From Shewanella ulleungensis (GTDB lineage Bacteria > Pseudomonadota > Gammaproteobacteria > Enterobacterales > Shewanellaceae), in contig NZ_BMQW01000011.1 of assembly GCF_014648315.1 (NCBI RefSeq), forward strand, positions 62,001-126,000: DNA of 64,000 nucleotides, in the 5' to 3' direction. Below are positions 36,287-46,372 of this stretch, in pieces. The position numbers and the translations under genes are program-made. How positions within the stretch are numbered: position 1 is the first letter of the stretch; each line of letters begins with the position of its first letter. Under the pieces are notes generated by a model. The model ran no database searches and was not told the origin of the DNA. It worked only from the letters and a program-made list of their open reading frames with translations.

Positions 36287-36727
36287 TTATAATGTTTTAG
36301 GCTGATCGCTTGGATAATTTAAACGGCTGAGCACTAGTAGAGTCTCACCATTTTTAGCCAGTAAATTGAGCTTACCATTTGAAAAACCAGCATGCTGTAC
36401 TAATGATATTGCTTGCATCAAGTCAGCTTCTTGCGCCATTAATGAATCGATACATGCTTTCATCGTTGCACCCGCAGTGGTGAGCTGTAACTGATTACCT
36501 TGTTGAATATATTGCCCAAAAAATTGATTACAACTGTTGTTACCCGTGAGTTGTCCATCTTGAGCAAACACGATATTGGCAGGGCTGTGGTTAATAGCTG
36601 GCGTATTGAGAACCGTTTCAACATGCCAAGTGCCAATCAGTTGATCGCTTGAGAGTTGTAATGGCTGGTTTTGACAAGCGCTAAGGCCAAAGAATAAAAC
36701 GGCAGCAGTAAGAATAGGCTTTATCAT
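36287..36727 (-). CDS. META-domain (HslJ-like) lipoprotein
   Basis: The 146-residue protein has a lipobox (GLSAC, Cys18) followed by one META domain (about 30-140) with LIGTWHVETVL and TGNNSCNQFFGQY. HslJ-like proteins are outer-membrane lipoproteins linked to heat shock and novobiocin resistance in E. coli, but the mechanism is unknown. It is a lone leftward gene ahead of argR. Confidence 0.82.
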   Translation of the reverse strand: MIKPILTAAVLFFGLSACQNQPLQLSSDQLIGTWHVETVLNTPAINHSPANIVFAQDGQLTGNNSCNQFFGQYIQQGNQLQLTTAGATMKACIDSLMAQEADLMQAISLVQHAGFSNGKLNLLAKNGETLLVLSRLNYPSDQPKTL

Positions 36728-36849
36728 ATTGTTAATGTTCCTAAAATAACAAAAGCCATTATTCTACTATTTGTTCGGTGCAATTAGGGGGATAATAGGT
36801 GAATTATTGGTTTAATTAACATAATTTAACCTGATTGTGGGTACAACAT

Positions 36850-37068
36850 ATGATCAAACTACTCAAAATTTTACACTTTGTTGGCATCGCCATGTTATTG
36901 GTGGGTGTGTATTTATACCTGCAGACAGACCTAGGCCAGCAAGTAAGTGGCATGTTAGTGATTGCATTGCTGATTGGAATTGGCACGTTAATTATGTCGC
37001 CTTTACCTGTTGCACTTGTTATTGAGTGGGCACAAAAACAACCTTCTTCTTTAAATCCAAAGGAATAA
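36850..37068 (+). CDS. Small two-helix membrane protein
   Basis: This 72-residue protein has two membrane segments, about residues 7-24 and 34-58. I do not recognise the family. The ATG at 36850 is preferred to a TTG at 36835; ribosome site GTGGG is only fair. Its stop lies three bases before the next gene's TTG start, so it likely forms an operon with the acetyltransferase. Confidence 0.6.
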   Translation: MIKLLKILHFVGIAMLLVGVYLYLQTDLGQQVSGMLVIALLIGIGTLIMSPLPVALVIEWAQKQPSSLNPKE

Positions 37069-37071
37069 TCA

Positions 37072-37620
37072 TTGTCATTCATCGTCCGTAAAGCAGTATT
37101 AACCGACGCCAAAGCCATCACGCACTTAGAACGTGCTCATGTTGATGACGAACTCACTACCCCAAATGGTATTTTACATGCTCATTCGTTAACCATTAGC
37201 GAAGTTAAACAATTAATTAATCTACATTGGTTGGTGGTTGCCGAGCAACAAGGCGACATTATCGGTTATGTTGTGGCCGCGAAATGGGCCTTTGTTTCTT
37301 CTCAACCATTGTATCGTAATATTATTCAGCGAATTAAATTTGCTGAATTTGAAGGGCGTCCTTTATCGACCACTAATACTTGTCAATACGGACCAATTTG
37401 GATTAATCAATCATATCGAGGTAACGGTATATTTGAGGCTATGGTTAGTGAGCTTAAACGGCTTATAAAAGACCGTTATCCATTTATGGTGACATATATT
37501 GCAGCCGATAATGCTCGTTCATTAGCTGCACACCAGAACAAAGCAGCAATGCATGTATTAGAAGGCTTTAGCTTTGAGCAGCGTGATTATCAATTGTTGG
37601 TCACTGAAACACAAAAGTAA
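37072..37620 (+). CDS. GNAT family N-acetyltransferase
   Basis: A 182-residue GNAT protein with YGPIWINQSYRGNGIFEAMV as the acetyl-CoA binding region and a C-terminal VLEGFSFEQRDYQLLV strand. The start is TTG, with AAAGGAA five to six bases upstream. The substrate is unknown. It is three bases from the preceding two-helix membrane protein gene. Confidence 0.82.
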   Translation: MSFIVRKAVLTDAKAITHLERAHVDDELTTPNGILHAHSLTISEVKQLINLHWLVVAEQQGDIIGYVVAAKWAFVSSQPLYRNIIQRIKFAEFEGRPLSTTNTCQYGPIWINQSYRGNGIFEAMVSELKRLIKDRYPFMVTYIAADNARSLAAHQNKAAMHVLEGFSFEQRDYQLLVTETQK

Positions 37621-37689
37621 ACTGTTGTTCCATTTAATGGCCGTGTGTTAAGTGGCGGCTTCTTAAATCAATGTTGCAGAGGAGCACTG

Positions 37690-38046
37690 ATGACAACTCG
37701 TTTTAACGCACTTTTTGACCCCTATTTGGCGCTGAAGCTGTCGGCTTTCGATAATATGAAGCTTGTTGTTGCAGTGTTGTCTGAGATTAATGACCCCTAC
37801 CAATGTGTTGAAGCTAAGATGAAAATATCGTCTGTAAATGCCTCTATGGGTTCGGGGTATTTTGTACGTTGGCATGATGCATGGCTATTTTGTGGGTTAA
37901 CTAACTCATATTCAGCTTCTATCGTGTTGTTTACTGAGATAGAACTAATCGATATGGCATCACTCACCGGTATCAATATCCCTGTAATGACGATGCAACA
38001 AGTTGGGTTTATGTGTGTTGAAAGTGCCCATTTCGATCACTGTTAA
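37690..38046 (+). CDS. Protein of unknown function (118 residues)
   Basis: I do not recognise this protein. It has no signal peptide or clear membrane segment, and several aromatic and hydrophobic strands (GSGYFVRWHDAWLFCGL). The ATG at 37690 follows GAGG and is preferred to an upstream in-frame start. It may be the third gene of the rightward run, 69 bases after the acetyltransferase. Confidence 0.6.
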   Translation: MTTRFNALFDPYLALKLSAFDNMKLVVAVLSEINDPYQCVEAKMKISSVNASMGSGYFVRWHDAWLFCGLTNSYSASIVLFTEIELIDMASLTGINIPVMTMQQVGFMCVESAHFDHC

Positions 38047-38083
38047 TCAAGAGCTTATGCGGTTCACTTTATTCTCTATTGCT

Positions 38084-38647
38084 TCATGGTAGCTGCATAA
38101 TAATAAGTGGCCGGCTTTCGCTGTGATAACGTTGGTACAATTGCAGTATATTTGCAGGTAATTGAGCGATTTTTGGAGGTTGTACCCATTGAAATTGTTG
38201 TTGCATATATAACGGCTGTAAGCTGATATCGGTAAACAGAAAACACTTTTTCGGTACCAATATGGGGGCAATAAACTGAATTAATTTTGTGGCTAGCCCT
38301 TTGCCTCTGTGTTGCGGTGCAACTAATAAACCGCTTATCAGCTGATATTGACCGACATGTTTAACTCTTATGGCTGCAATGATCTCGCCAGACTCTAAAG
38401 ATGCCTCTGACTTCACGTTCGAATTAATTGAATTTTGTTTGAGCTCGTGTTGGTTATCTGTGTCGAATTCTTTGGCAACATCCTGATATATAACAGCAAT
38501 AGACTCCTTGGTTGATACTCTGGCATAAGGCATATGTTGGCGATAAAATAACTTAACTGCTGACCATTGCTTTATTCGCTGCAACGATGCAACGCAATGT
38601 TCATATTGAGGTGGTAGGTTGGTATCTACCCAGTGGATATTTATCAT
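38084..38647 (-). CDS. GNAT family N-acetyltransferase
   Basis: A 187-residue protein whose motif A is clear (VAPQHRGKGLATKL), while the N-terminal half is poorly conserved with a charged insert (about 60-85). It converges with the unknown 118-residue gene and lies just past the metK terminator, so it needs its own promoter. Substrate unknown. Confidence 0.75.
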   Translation of the reverse strand: MINIHWVDTNLPPQYEHCVASLQRIKQWSAVKLFYRQHMPYARVSTKESIAVIYQDVAKEFDTDNQHELKQNSINSNVKSEASLESGEIIAAIRVKHVGQYQLISGLLVAPQHRGKGLATKLIQFIAPILVPKKCFLFTDISLQPLYMQQQFQWVQPPKIAQLPANILQLYQRYHSESRPLIIMQLP

Positions 38648-38671
38648 AATATTTATTTTACTGACATTAAC

Positions 38672-38697
38672 AAAAAACCGCCATACGGCGGTTTTTG
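38672..38697 (-). terminator. Intrinsic terminator after metK
   Basis: AAAAACCGCC pairs with GGCGGTTTTT around a short loop, with the A tract serving as the T run on the minus strand. Confidence 0.9.
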
Positions 38698-38720
38698 TAT
38701 TAGCTAGACTGCTCGGTTAA

Positions 38721-39872
38721 TTATAAACCGGCGTCTGCACGTAATGCTTCAGCTTTATCTGTCGCTTCCCATGGGAATATATCGCGACCAAAGTGACCAT
38801 AAGCTGCCGTTTGTTGGTAGATTGGGCGAGCCAAATCTAACATTGCAGTTAAGCCGTATGGACGTAGCTCAAAGTGCTGGCGTACTAACTTAATTAATAC
38901 TTCTTCAGACACTTTACCAGTTCCGAATGTTTCGATACTGATTGACGTTGGCTCTGCAACACCAATTGCATAAGACACTTGTAGCTCACAGCGATCAGCA
39001 AGACCGGCTGCAACAATGTTTTTAGCAACATAACGTGCAGCATAAGCTGCGCTACGGTCTACTTTGGATGGGTCTTTACCAGAGAAAGCACCACCACCGT
39101 GACGAGCCATACCGCCGTAGGTGTCAACAATGATCTTACGACCTGTTAAACCACAATCACCAACTGGGCCACCAATCACAAAACGACCGGTAGGGTTAAT
39201 AAAGTATTTAGTGTCTTTATTTAACCACTGTGCAGGTAATACCGGCTTAATGATGGTTTCCATTACGGCTTCAATCAAGTCAGCTTGGGTAACATCTTCA
39301 CGGTGTTGAGTTGACAGTACGATTGCATCAATACCAATAATTTTGCCGTCATCGTATGCAAAGGTCACCTGACTTTTTGCGTCAGGGCGTAACCAAGGTA
39401 ATGTGCCGTCTTTGCGAACTTCAGACTGACGCTTCACTAATTTGTGAGCGTAAGTAATTGGTGCTGGCATTAATACGTCGGTTTCATTGCTGGCATAACC
39501 AAACATTAAGCCCTGATCGCCTGCGCCTTGCTCTGCCGGATCTGCACGATCAACACCTTGGTTAATATCTGGAGACTGTTTGCCAATCGCATTTAAAACT
39601 GCACATGAATCAGCATCAAAACCCATATCAGAATGAGTGTAGCCAATTTCACGTACTGTTTTACGAGTAATCTCTTCAATATCGACCCAAGCAGAAGTCG
39701 TGACTTCACCACCAACTAATACCATGCCTGTTTTAACATATGTTTCGCACGCAACACGAGCTTTTGGATCTTGCTCAAGGATTGCGTCTAATACCGCATC
39801 AGAAATCTGATCGGCGATTTTATCTGGATGACCTTCTGAGACCGACTCAGAGGTAAACAAGTGCTTTGCCAT
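38721..39872 (-). CDS. metK: S-adenosylmethionine synthetase
   Basis: The 383-residue enzyme has the N-terminal motif [14 protein letters not shown], the [12 protein letters not shown] nucleotide region and the [15 protein letters not shown] loop of MetK. It makes SAM from methionine and ATP in the cytosol. Length fits the family. It is divergent from tkt; a tandem pair of met boxes lies about 30 bases upstream, so MetJ should repress it. Confidence 0.97.
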   Translation of the reverse strand: MAKHLFTSESVSEGHPDKIADQISDAVLDAILEQDPKARVACETYVKTGMVLVGGEVTTSAWVDIEEITRKTVREIGYTHSDMGFDADSCAVLNAIGKQSPDINQGVDRADPAEQGAGDQGLMFGYASNETDVLMPAPITYAHKLVKRQSEVRKDGTLPWLRPDAKSQVTFAYDDGKIIGIDAIVLSTQHREDVTQADLIEAVMETIIKPVLPAQWLNKDTKYFINPTGRFVIGGPVGDCGLTGRKIIVDTYGGMARHGGGAFSGKDPSKVDRSAAYAARYVAKNIVAAGLADRCELQVSYAIGVAEPTSISIETFGTGKVSEEVLIKLVRQHFELRPYGLTAMLDLARPIYQQTAAYGHFGRDIFPWEATDKAEALRADAGL

Positions 39873-39903
39873 AATAGGAAAATCTCGTTGGTTGCATTTG
39901 AAT

Positions 39904-39919
39904 ATACGTCTAGACGTCT
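39904..39919 (-). promoter_or_regulatory. MetJ operator (two met boxes) upstream of metK
   Basis: ATACGTCT followed directly by AGACGTCT: the second box is a perfect match to the consensus AGACGTCT and the first differs at two positions. Two adjoining boxes are the minimum MetJ operator. Confidence 0.85.
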
Positions 39920-40466
39920 ATTTTAGTCGAAATCGAAATCGATAACACCCCCCAATACGAATTTAACTTCATAATTGTGCATTAGTTCAGAAATATTTTT
40001 GGCAGTCGATAAGCGTGTTTGTTGTGATGGTTAATTAATCTATTGACTCAAAACAATTTTTTTGTTTTTTAGCTTATATTTTGGTTGGCTATCTTAGTCA
40101 TAATTGAACAGTATTTTTGCGTATTGCCTTTCTTTTACAGAGAAAAAAAGGCCGATAACTTGGTCAACGAGCGTTTTTCTGCCCTTAGGTGTCAATAATT
40201 CATTACTGGGGATTTTGAAGCGATGCCATGATGTTTTTATTTGTAACCATCGTCGATAATTATTCTTGTGACGGTGAAATATGGCGTTATATCGGTTCAA
40301 TCAAAGAGTTGTTTTTGCCTTAAGCATGCTAAAAATGCATCTTATAAGAGTAAATAGGTTCTTATTAAAAACAATCGGAAAAATTTTAATTTGCGTCCCA
40401 TCGCCTAGTAGGGGAAAATGCCTATCCACAATTGCCGTTAGATCTCACAAACAAGCAGGAGAGAGC
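39920..40466. other. Long metK-tkt divergent intergenic region
   Basis: About 550 bases. It should contain the tkt promoter and leader. The tkt frame stays open without a stop from 40281, but protein similarity begins only at 40467. An opposite-strand frame at 40094-40300 has no support. I see no riboswitch or RNA gene that I can name. Confidence 0.5.
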
Positions 40467-42461
40467 ATGTCTTCTCGTAAAGTACTCGCTAATGCCATTC
40501 GCGCCCTAAGTATGGATGCGGTTCAAAAAGCTAATTCTGGTCACCCAGGAGCCCCAATGGGGATGGCTGATATCGCTGAAGTGCTATGGAACGATTTTCT
40601 AAAGCATAACCCGACTAACCCAAATTGGGCTGATCGCGATCGTTTCATTTTATCAAACGGTCATGGCTCAATGCTTATTTACTCTTTACTGCATTTATCT
40701 GGTTATGAATTACCCATTGAAGAGCTAAAGCAATTCCGTCAGTTACATTCTAAAACGCCTGGTCACCCAGAGTATGGTTATACTCCTGGTGTTGAAACAA
40801 CTACCGGTCCTTTAGGTGCTGGTATCAGTAATGCTGTCGGTATGGCGATTGCTGAAAAAACGTTAGCTGCGCAATTTAACCGTCCTGGTCACGATATTGT
40901 TGATCACTTCACTTACTGTTTCTTAGGTGACGGTTGTTTAATGGAAGGTATTTCTCACGAAGCCTGTTCATTAGCCGGCACTTTAGGCCTAGGTAAGTTA
41001 GTGGCATTTTGGGATGACAACGGTATTTCTATCGATGGTCATGTTGAAGGTTGGTTTACTGACGACACACCTAAGCGTTTCGAATCATATGGCTGGCATG
41101 TTATTGCTGGTGTTGATGGTCATAACCCAGATGCTATCCGTGCTGCAATTGAAGAAGCTAAATCTGTAACAGATAAGCCAACTATGATTTGTTGTAAAAC
41201 TATTATTGGTTTTGGTTCGCCTAACAAGTCTGGCAGTCATGACTGTCACGGGGCACCACTTGGTGATGCTGAGATTGCAGCTGCACGTGAATTCTTAAAT
41301 TGGCCACATGCGCCGTTTGATATTCCGTCTGACGTTTACGCTGGTTGGGATGCTAAGCAAAAAGGTGTGGCTAACGAATCATTATGGAATGATAAGTTTG
41401 CTGCTTACCAAGCTGCGTTCCCAGAGCTTGCTGCAGAATATGATCGCCGTGTATTAAAAGGCGATTTACCTGCAGATTTCGAAGCTAAAGCACAAGCCTT
41501 TATCCAGGAAAGCCAAGATAAAGCCGAAGGTATTGCGAGTCGTAAAGCGTCACAAAATGCAATTGGTTTCTTTGGTGCTATGTTGCCAGAGTTATTAGGC
41601 GGTAGCGCAGATTTGGCGGGTTCAAACTTAACGCTTTGGTCTGGTTCAAAAGGCATTCAAGACGACGCAGCCGGTAACTACATCTATTACGGTGTACGTG
41701 AGTTCGGTATGAGTGGCATTATGAACGGCGCATCATTACATGGTGGTTTTATTAACTACGGTGCAACTTTCATGATGTTTATGGAATATGCGCGTAATGC
41801 TGTGCGTATGTCTGCTCTTATGGGCATTCAAAACATTTTCGTTTATACCCACGACTCTATTGGTCAAGGCGAAGATGGTCCAACTCACCAACCTGTTGAA
41901 CAATTAGCTAACTTACGTTTAACGCCAAATATGGCTGTGTGGCGTCCATGTGATGCTGCTGAAACCGCAGTATCTTGGAAAGCGGCAATTGAACGTCGTA
42001 ATGCACCAACATCATTAATTTTTAGCCGCCAGGGTCTTAAAGCCCAAGCTCGTACAGCTGAGCAATTAGCAAATGTAGCTAAAGGTGGTTATGTACTTTC
42101 TGATTGCCAAGGCAGCGCGGATGTGATTTTGATTGCAACCGGCAGTGAAGTGCAATTAGCCATGGATTCTGCTGTAGAGTTAACCAAGCTAGGTCAAAAA
42201 GTGCGTGTGGTTTCTATGCCATCAACAACCGAGTTTGACAAGCAAGATGCAGCATATAAAGAATCTGTCCTACCAAAAGCAGTTACTAAGCGCGTGGCAA
42301 TTGAAGCCGCACATGCAGATTTTTGGTACAAGTACATTGGTTTTGACGGCGGCGTAGTGGGCATGACCACCTTTGGTGAATCGGCTCCAGGCGGTGACTT
42401 ACTTAAGCATTTCGGCTTCACTGTTGATAATGTCGTAAAAACTGTCCAGTCTTTAGGATAA
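40467..42461 (+). CDS. tkt: Transketolase
   Basis: The 664-residue enzyme begins [30 protein letters not shown]. It carries the thiamine diphosphate motif [13 protein letters not shown] and the C-terminal region [14 protein letters not shown]. It exchanges two-carbon units in the pentose phosphate pathway and supplies erythrose 4-phosphate, a substrate of both aroG and epd products nearby. AGGAG fixes the ATG at 40467; the 62 open codons before it are not family sequence. Two hairpins follow the gene. Confidence 0.95.
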   Translation: MSSRKVLANAIRALSMDAVQKANSGHPGAPMGMADIAEVLWNDFLKHNPTNPNWADRDRFILSNGHGSMLIYSLLHLSGYELPIEELKQFRQLHSKTPGHPEYGYTPGVETTTGPLGAGISNAVGMAIAEKTLAAQFNRPGHDIVDHFTYCFLGDGCLMEGISHEACSLAGTLGLGKLVAFWDDNGISIDGHVEGWFTDDTPKRFESYGWHVIAGVDGHNPDAIRAAIEEAKSVTDKPTMICCKTIIGFGSPNKSGSHDCHGAPLGDAEIAAAREFLNWPHAPFDIPSDVYAGWDAKQKGVANESLWNDKFAAYQAAFPELAAEYDRRVLKGDLPADFEAKAQAFIQESQDKAEGIASRKASQNAIGFFGAMLPELLGGSADLAGSNLTLWSGSKGIQDDAAGNYIYYGVREFGMSGIMNGASLHGGFINYGATFMMFMEYARNAVRMSALMGIQNIFVYTHDSIGQGEDGPTHQPVEQLANLRLTPNMAVWRPCDAAETAVSWKAAIERRNAPTSLIFSRQGLKAQARTAEQLANVAKGGYVLSDCQGSADVILIATGSEVQLAMDSAVELTKLGQKVRVVSMPSTTEFDKQDAAYKESVLPKAVTKRVAIEAAHADFWYKYIGFDGGVVGMTTFGESAPGGDLLKHFGFTVDNVVKTVQSLG

Positions 42462-42470
42462 TAGCGTGCC

Positions 42471-42499
42471 ATTAAACACTTATCTATTAAGTGTTTAAT
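42471..42499 (+). other. First of two hairpins after tkt
   Basis: ATTAAACACTTA pairs perfectly with TAAGTGTTTAAT around TCTAT. There is no T run, so it may protect the tkt message end rather than terminate. Confidence 0.6.
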
Positions 42500-42509
42500 C
42501 TGTATAATG

Positions 42510-42543
42510 ACGACCTGCAATGCAATTGTAGGTCGTTTTTTTA
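42510..42543 (+). terminator. Intrinsic terminator after tkt
   Basis: CGACCTGCAA pairs with TTGTAGGTCG (one G-U pair), followed by seven T. Confidence 0.88.
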
Positions 42544-42646
42544 TGTCTGCAATTTCACGTAATTTGATAAAATAAATCAATCGCTTAGTGGCGAGTTACT
42601 TATGCGTAACCCCTTTTTTGCGTTGGTTAATTACTCTGGACCCTAA

Positions 42647-43669
42647 ATGATTCGAGTTGCAATTAATGGTTATGGCCGGATTGGCCGCTCAATTCTTCGT
42701 GCATTGTACGAGTCTGGAAAACGTCAGCAAATTCAAATAGTGGCCATTAATGAGCTAGCCAAACCTGAGGCTATTTGTCATCTTACTCAATATGACACCA
42801 CTCATGGTCGTTTCCAGTATGCCGTTAAACTCGACGGCGATAAGTTACTGATTGGCGATGACAGCATTCAATTACTCAATCAAGCTGATGCCAGCTTATT
42901 GCCCTGGGCAGAGCTTGATATCGATATAGTATATGAAGCCACAGGCAGTTTAATTGAACGTCAAGCGTGCGAAGCGCATATTCATGCTGGTGCTAAACAA
43001 GTACTGATTAGTCACCCATCGTCAGCAGATGTTGATGGCACCATCGTATATGGTGTTAATCATGATTTATTGCGCCCTGAGCACACCATTATTTCTAATG
43101 CGTCATGTACAACCAATTGTATTGTGCCGGTTATCGATGTATTAGACAGGCATTTTGAAGTAAAAAGTGGCGCCATTACTACCATCCACTCTGCAATGAA
43201 CGATCAACAAGTCATTGACGCATATCATGATGACTTACGTCGTACACGCGCCGCTGGGCAATCTATTATTCCTGTTGATACCAAATTAGCGCGTGGTATT
43301 GAGCGTATTTTGCCGCACATGAAAGATAAGTTTGAAGCCATCTCTGTGCGAGTACCGACCATTAATGTGACCGCGATTGACTTATCGGTCACGCTTGAGA
43401 AAAAAGTGAATATTGAACAAATCAATAATGTTTTGCAACGTGCGTCAAACGGCAGTTTTAACGGCATTTTAGGCTATACTGACGAGCCGTTGGTGTCGTG
43501 CGACTTTAACCACGATCCGCGTTCAAGCATTGTCGATGGCACTCAAACACGTGTTAGCGCAGGGCATTTGGTTAAATTGCTTTTATGGTGTGATAACGAG
43601 TGGGGCTTCGCGAACCGCATGCTAGATACTAGCTTAGCGATGATCCAGGCCAAGCACTCAGATCAATAA
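42647..43669 (+). CDS. epd: D-erythrose-4-phosphate dehydrogenase
   Basis: This 340-residue protein is a GAPDH-family enzyme with NAD-binding [15 protein letters not shown] and catalytic Cys154 (SNASCTTNC). [17 protein letters not shown] and the place between tkt and pgk point to Epd, which oxidises erythrose 4-phosphate for pyridoxal phosphate synthesis, rather than to GapA. The ATG lacks a strong ribosome site. It may be transcribed with pgk, although a 128-base gap with a weak hairpin intervenes. Confidence 0.92.
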   Translation: MIRVAINGYGRIGRSILRALYESGKRQQIQIVAINELAKPEAICHLTQYDTTHGRFQYAVKLDGDKLLIGDDSIQLLNQADASLLPWAELDIDIVYEATGSLIERQACEAHIHAGAKQVLISHPSSADVDGTIVYGVNHDLLRPEHTIISNASCTTNCIVPVIDVLDRHFEVKSGAITTIHSAMNDQQVIDAYHDDLRRTRAAGQSIIPVDTKLARGIERILPHMKDKFEAISVRVPTINVTAIDLSVTLEKKVNIEQINNVLQRASNGSFNGILGYTDEPLVSCDFNHDPRSSIVDGTQTRVSAGHLVKLLLWCDNEWGFANRMLDTSLAMIQAKHSDQ

Positions 43670-43797
43670 AGTCAAATATTTTGGTAATGGGCGCTAAGCC
43701 GGTTACTTGAGAGATGAGCATTAGGCTTAATGTAGAGCCTAGCCGCCATCTAACTCAATACAAGTTTTGTTTTTAACTTAAAAAGGAAATGCTAATT

Positions 43798-44973
43798 ATG
43801 GCAATTATTAATATGACAGATTTAGATCTGCAAAATAAGCGTGTGCTTATTCGTGAAGATTTAAACGTACCTGTCAGTGATGGCGTTGTAACCAGTGATG
43901 CGCGTTTACGTGCATCGTTGCCAACCATTCAACTCGCACTAAAAAAAGGCGCTGCCGTGATGGTGATGTCGCATTTAGGCCGCCCAACTGAAGGCGAATT
44001 TAATGCTGAATATTCACTGCAGCCAGTAGTCGACTATTTAGCAAAAGCATTAGATTGCCCTGTACGTTTAGTCAGTGACTATCTCGATGGCGTAGATGTA
44101 AATGTTGGCGAAGTTGTAGTTTTTGAAAACGTGCGTTTTAATGTAGGCGAAGGTAAAAACGATGAAGCCCTCTCTAAAAAAATGGCGGCTTTATGTGATG
44201 TCTATGTAATGGATGCATTTGGTACGGCTCACCGTGCTCAAGCATCTACACACGGTGTAGGTGTTTACGCTCCTATTGCTTGTGCTGGCCCACTATTATC
44301 ACAAGAACTAGATGCATTAGGCAAAGCGCTTGATAATCCTGCCCGCCCAATGGTTGCCATTGTTGGTGGTTCTAAAGTATCGACTAAATTAACCGTGCTT
44401 GAAAGCTTATCTACTAAGGTTGACCAACTGGTTGTGGGTGGTGGTATTGCCAATACCTTTATAGCTGCAGCAGGTTATAAAGTAGGTAAATCATTATTCG
44501 AGGCAGACTTAGTTGAAGAAGCTAAACGTCTTGTGGCTAACGCGCGAAGCCGTGGTGGTGATATTCCGGTGCCTACAGATGTGATTGTGGCCAGTGAGTT
44601 TAGCCCAACTGCCGCGGCAACACTTAAATCAGTAGCAGATGTCACTGATGGAGATATGATTTTTGATATCGGTCCTGATAGTGCAGAAGCACTGGCAAAA
44701 ATAATTGAACAAGCCGGTACGATAGTCTGGAATGGCCCTGTGGGCGTATTCGAGTTTGATCAATTTGGTGAAGGCACTAAACGCATTGCGCAAGCAATTG
44801 CAGAGTCAAAAGCATTTTCTATTGCAGGCGGTGGCGACACGCTGGCAGCGGTAGATAAATATAATATTGCTGACAAAGTGTCTTACATCTCTACAGGTGG
44901 TGGAGCTTTTCTTGAGTTTTTAGAAGGCAAAGAATTACCTGCAGTAGCAATGCTTGAAAAACGTGGCGCTTAG
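43798..44973 (+). CDS. pgk: Phosphoglycerate kinase
   Basis: The 391-residue enzyme has the N-terminal [12 protein letters not shown], the central [25 protein letters not shown] hinge region and the C-terminal [11 protein letters not shown] nucleotide loop. It makes ATP in glycolysis. The ATG at 43798 is best placed relative to AAGGA (ten bases); another ATG at 43789 is too close. It is third in the tkt-epd-pgk-fba cluster. Confidence 0.96.
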   Translation: MAIINMTDLDLQNKRVLIREDLNVPVSDGVVTSDARLRASLPTIQLALKKGAAVMVMSHLGRPTEGEFNAEYSLQPVVDYLAKALDCPVRLVSDYLDGVDVNVGEVVVFENVRFNVGEGKNDEALSKKMAALCDVYVMDAFGTAHRAQASTHGVGVYAPIACAGPLLSQELDALGKALDNPARPMVAIVGGSKVSTKLTVLESLSTKVDQLVVGGGIANTFIAAAGYKVGKSLFEADLVEEAKRLVANARSRGGDIPVPTDVIVASEFSPTAAATLKSVADVTDGDMIFDIGPDSAEALAKIIEQAGTIVWNGPVGVFEFDQFGEGTKRIAQAIAESKAFSIAGGGDTLAAVDKYNIADKVSYISTGGGAFLEFLEGKELPAVAMLEKRGA

Positions 44974-45121
44974 TCCACGTCTTAAGTTATTGTAAGTAAA
45001 CTATAATTATTATAAAAAAATGCGCTGTTACAACCTAAAGGAATAAAGTTGTATCAGCGTTAAAAATCCGTCCAAACGATAGCGACCTAGGTGAGTAATC
45101 ACCCTATTAATGGAGAACAAA

Positions 45122-46186
45122 ATGGCTCTTATCTCTCTACGACAACTGCTTGATCATGCTGCTGAGCATGGTTATGGCGTCCCTGCATTTAACGTAAATA
45201 ACCTTGAGCAAATGCGTGCAATTATGCAAGCGGCTGAGGCAACTGACAGTCCTGTGATCGTGCAAGCATCTGCAGGTGCGCGTAAATATGCTCGTCCACA
45301 GTTTTTAAAATACCTTATGGCAGCTGCTCTTGAGCAGTATCCTGATATTCCGGTATGCATCCATCAAGACCACGGCACGGATCCTGACATTTGTCAGCGT
45401 TCAATTCAGTTAGGCATGTCATCAGTAATGATGGATGGCTCGTTAATGGCTGACGGTAAAACACCTGCATCTTACGATTACAACGTGGATGTGACTCGTC
45501 GTACCGTTGCATTTGCACATGCATGTGGCGTGTCAGTTGAAGGTGAAATCGGTTGTTTAGGCAGTTTAGAAACTGGCCAGGCTGGTGAAGAAGATGGCGT
45601 TGGAGCATCAGGCATTTTAAGTATGGATCAAATGCTAACTACACCAGAAGAAGCTGCACGTTTTGTAGCTGATACTCACGTAGATGCATTGGCTATTGCG
45701 ATTGGTACTAGCCATGGTGCTTACAAGTTTAGTCGTAAACCTACAGGCGATGTATTACGAATTGACCGTATTAAAGAAATTCATGCACGTATTCCAAATA
45801 CCCATTTGGTTATGCATGGTTCTTCATCTGTGCCACAAGAGTGGCTACAAATCATTAACCAATACGGTGGTGAGATCCCAGAAACTTACGGTGTGCCGTT
45901 AGAAGAAATTGTTGAGGGTATCAAGCACGGTGTGCGTAAAGTGAATATCGATACCGATTTACGCTTAGCATCAACAGGTGCTATTCGTAAGTTCTTAGCT
46001 GAACATCCTGCTGAATTTGACCCACGTAAATTCTTAAAAGCATCGATGGAAGCAATGGCCGACATTTGTACTACTCGTTACGAAGCTTTTGGTTGTGCGG
46101 GTATGGCGTCTAAAATTAAGCCAAAGTCTTTACAAGCTATGTATAAAGCTTATCAATCTGGTGAACTTGATCCAAAGATCATGTAA
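45122..46186 (+). CDS. fba: Class II fructose-bisphosphate aldolase
   Basis: The 354-residue enzyme has the metal-site segment [23 protein letters not shown] and [10 protein letters not shown]. These features and the length point to the class II type B (Calvin-cycle-like) subtype rather than the E. coli FbaA subtype. It cleaves fructose 1,6-bisphosphate. The ATG at 45122 has GGAG six bases upstream; the earlier ATG at 45110 overlaps that site. A strong terminator ends the cluster. Confidence 0.94.
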   Translation: MALISLRQLLDHAAEHGYGVPAFNVNNLEQMRAIMQAAEATDSPVIVQASAGARKYARPQFLKYLMAAALEQYPDIPVCIHQDHGTDPDICQRSIQLGMSSVMMDGSLMADGKTPASYDYNVDVTRRTVAFAHACGVSVEGEIGCLGSLETGQAGEEDGVGASGILSMDQMLTTPEEAARFVADTHVDALAIAIGTSHGAYKFSRKPTGDVLRIDRIKEIHARIPNTHLVMHGSSSVPQEWLQIINQYGGEIPETYGVPLEEIVEGIKHGVRKVNIDTDLRLASTGAIRKFLAEHPAEFDPRKFLKASMEAMADICTTRYEAFGCAGMASKIKPKSLQAMYKAYQSGELDPKIM

Positions 46187-46210
46187 ACCAAGTTAGCAAA
46201 TATTGTTATT

Positions 46211-46248
46211 AAATGGCCAGCTGAATTCAGTTGGCCATTTTTTTTGTA
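46211..46248 (+). terminator. Intrinsic terminator after fba
   Basis: AAATGGCCAGCTGA pairs with TCAGTTGGCCATTT (one G-U pair), followed by a run of T. Confidence 0.93.
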
Positions 46249-46372
46249 AATAAATTACAAAATATGTTGTTTTTTTAAACGTCATCCCGCATGATCTGCG
46301 CCCTTAAAATGTCATATTATATTGATATAAACCTATTCCAATCCCCTTATAAATTTCATAGTAGAACATGTA

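Noticed and set aside
40094-40300. 68-codon minus-strand frame in the metK-tkt gap
   Set aside because: No ribosome site, no recognisable family and high Lys/Asn content as expected of AT-rich spacer; it would also sit across the tkt leader.
40281-40466. N-terminal extension of transketolase
   Set aside because: These 62 codons have no similarity to transketolases, and AGGAG sits directly before the ATG at 40467.
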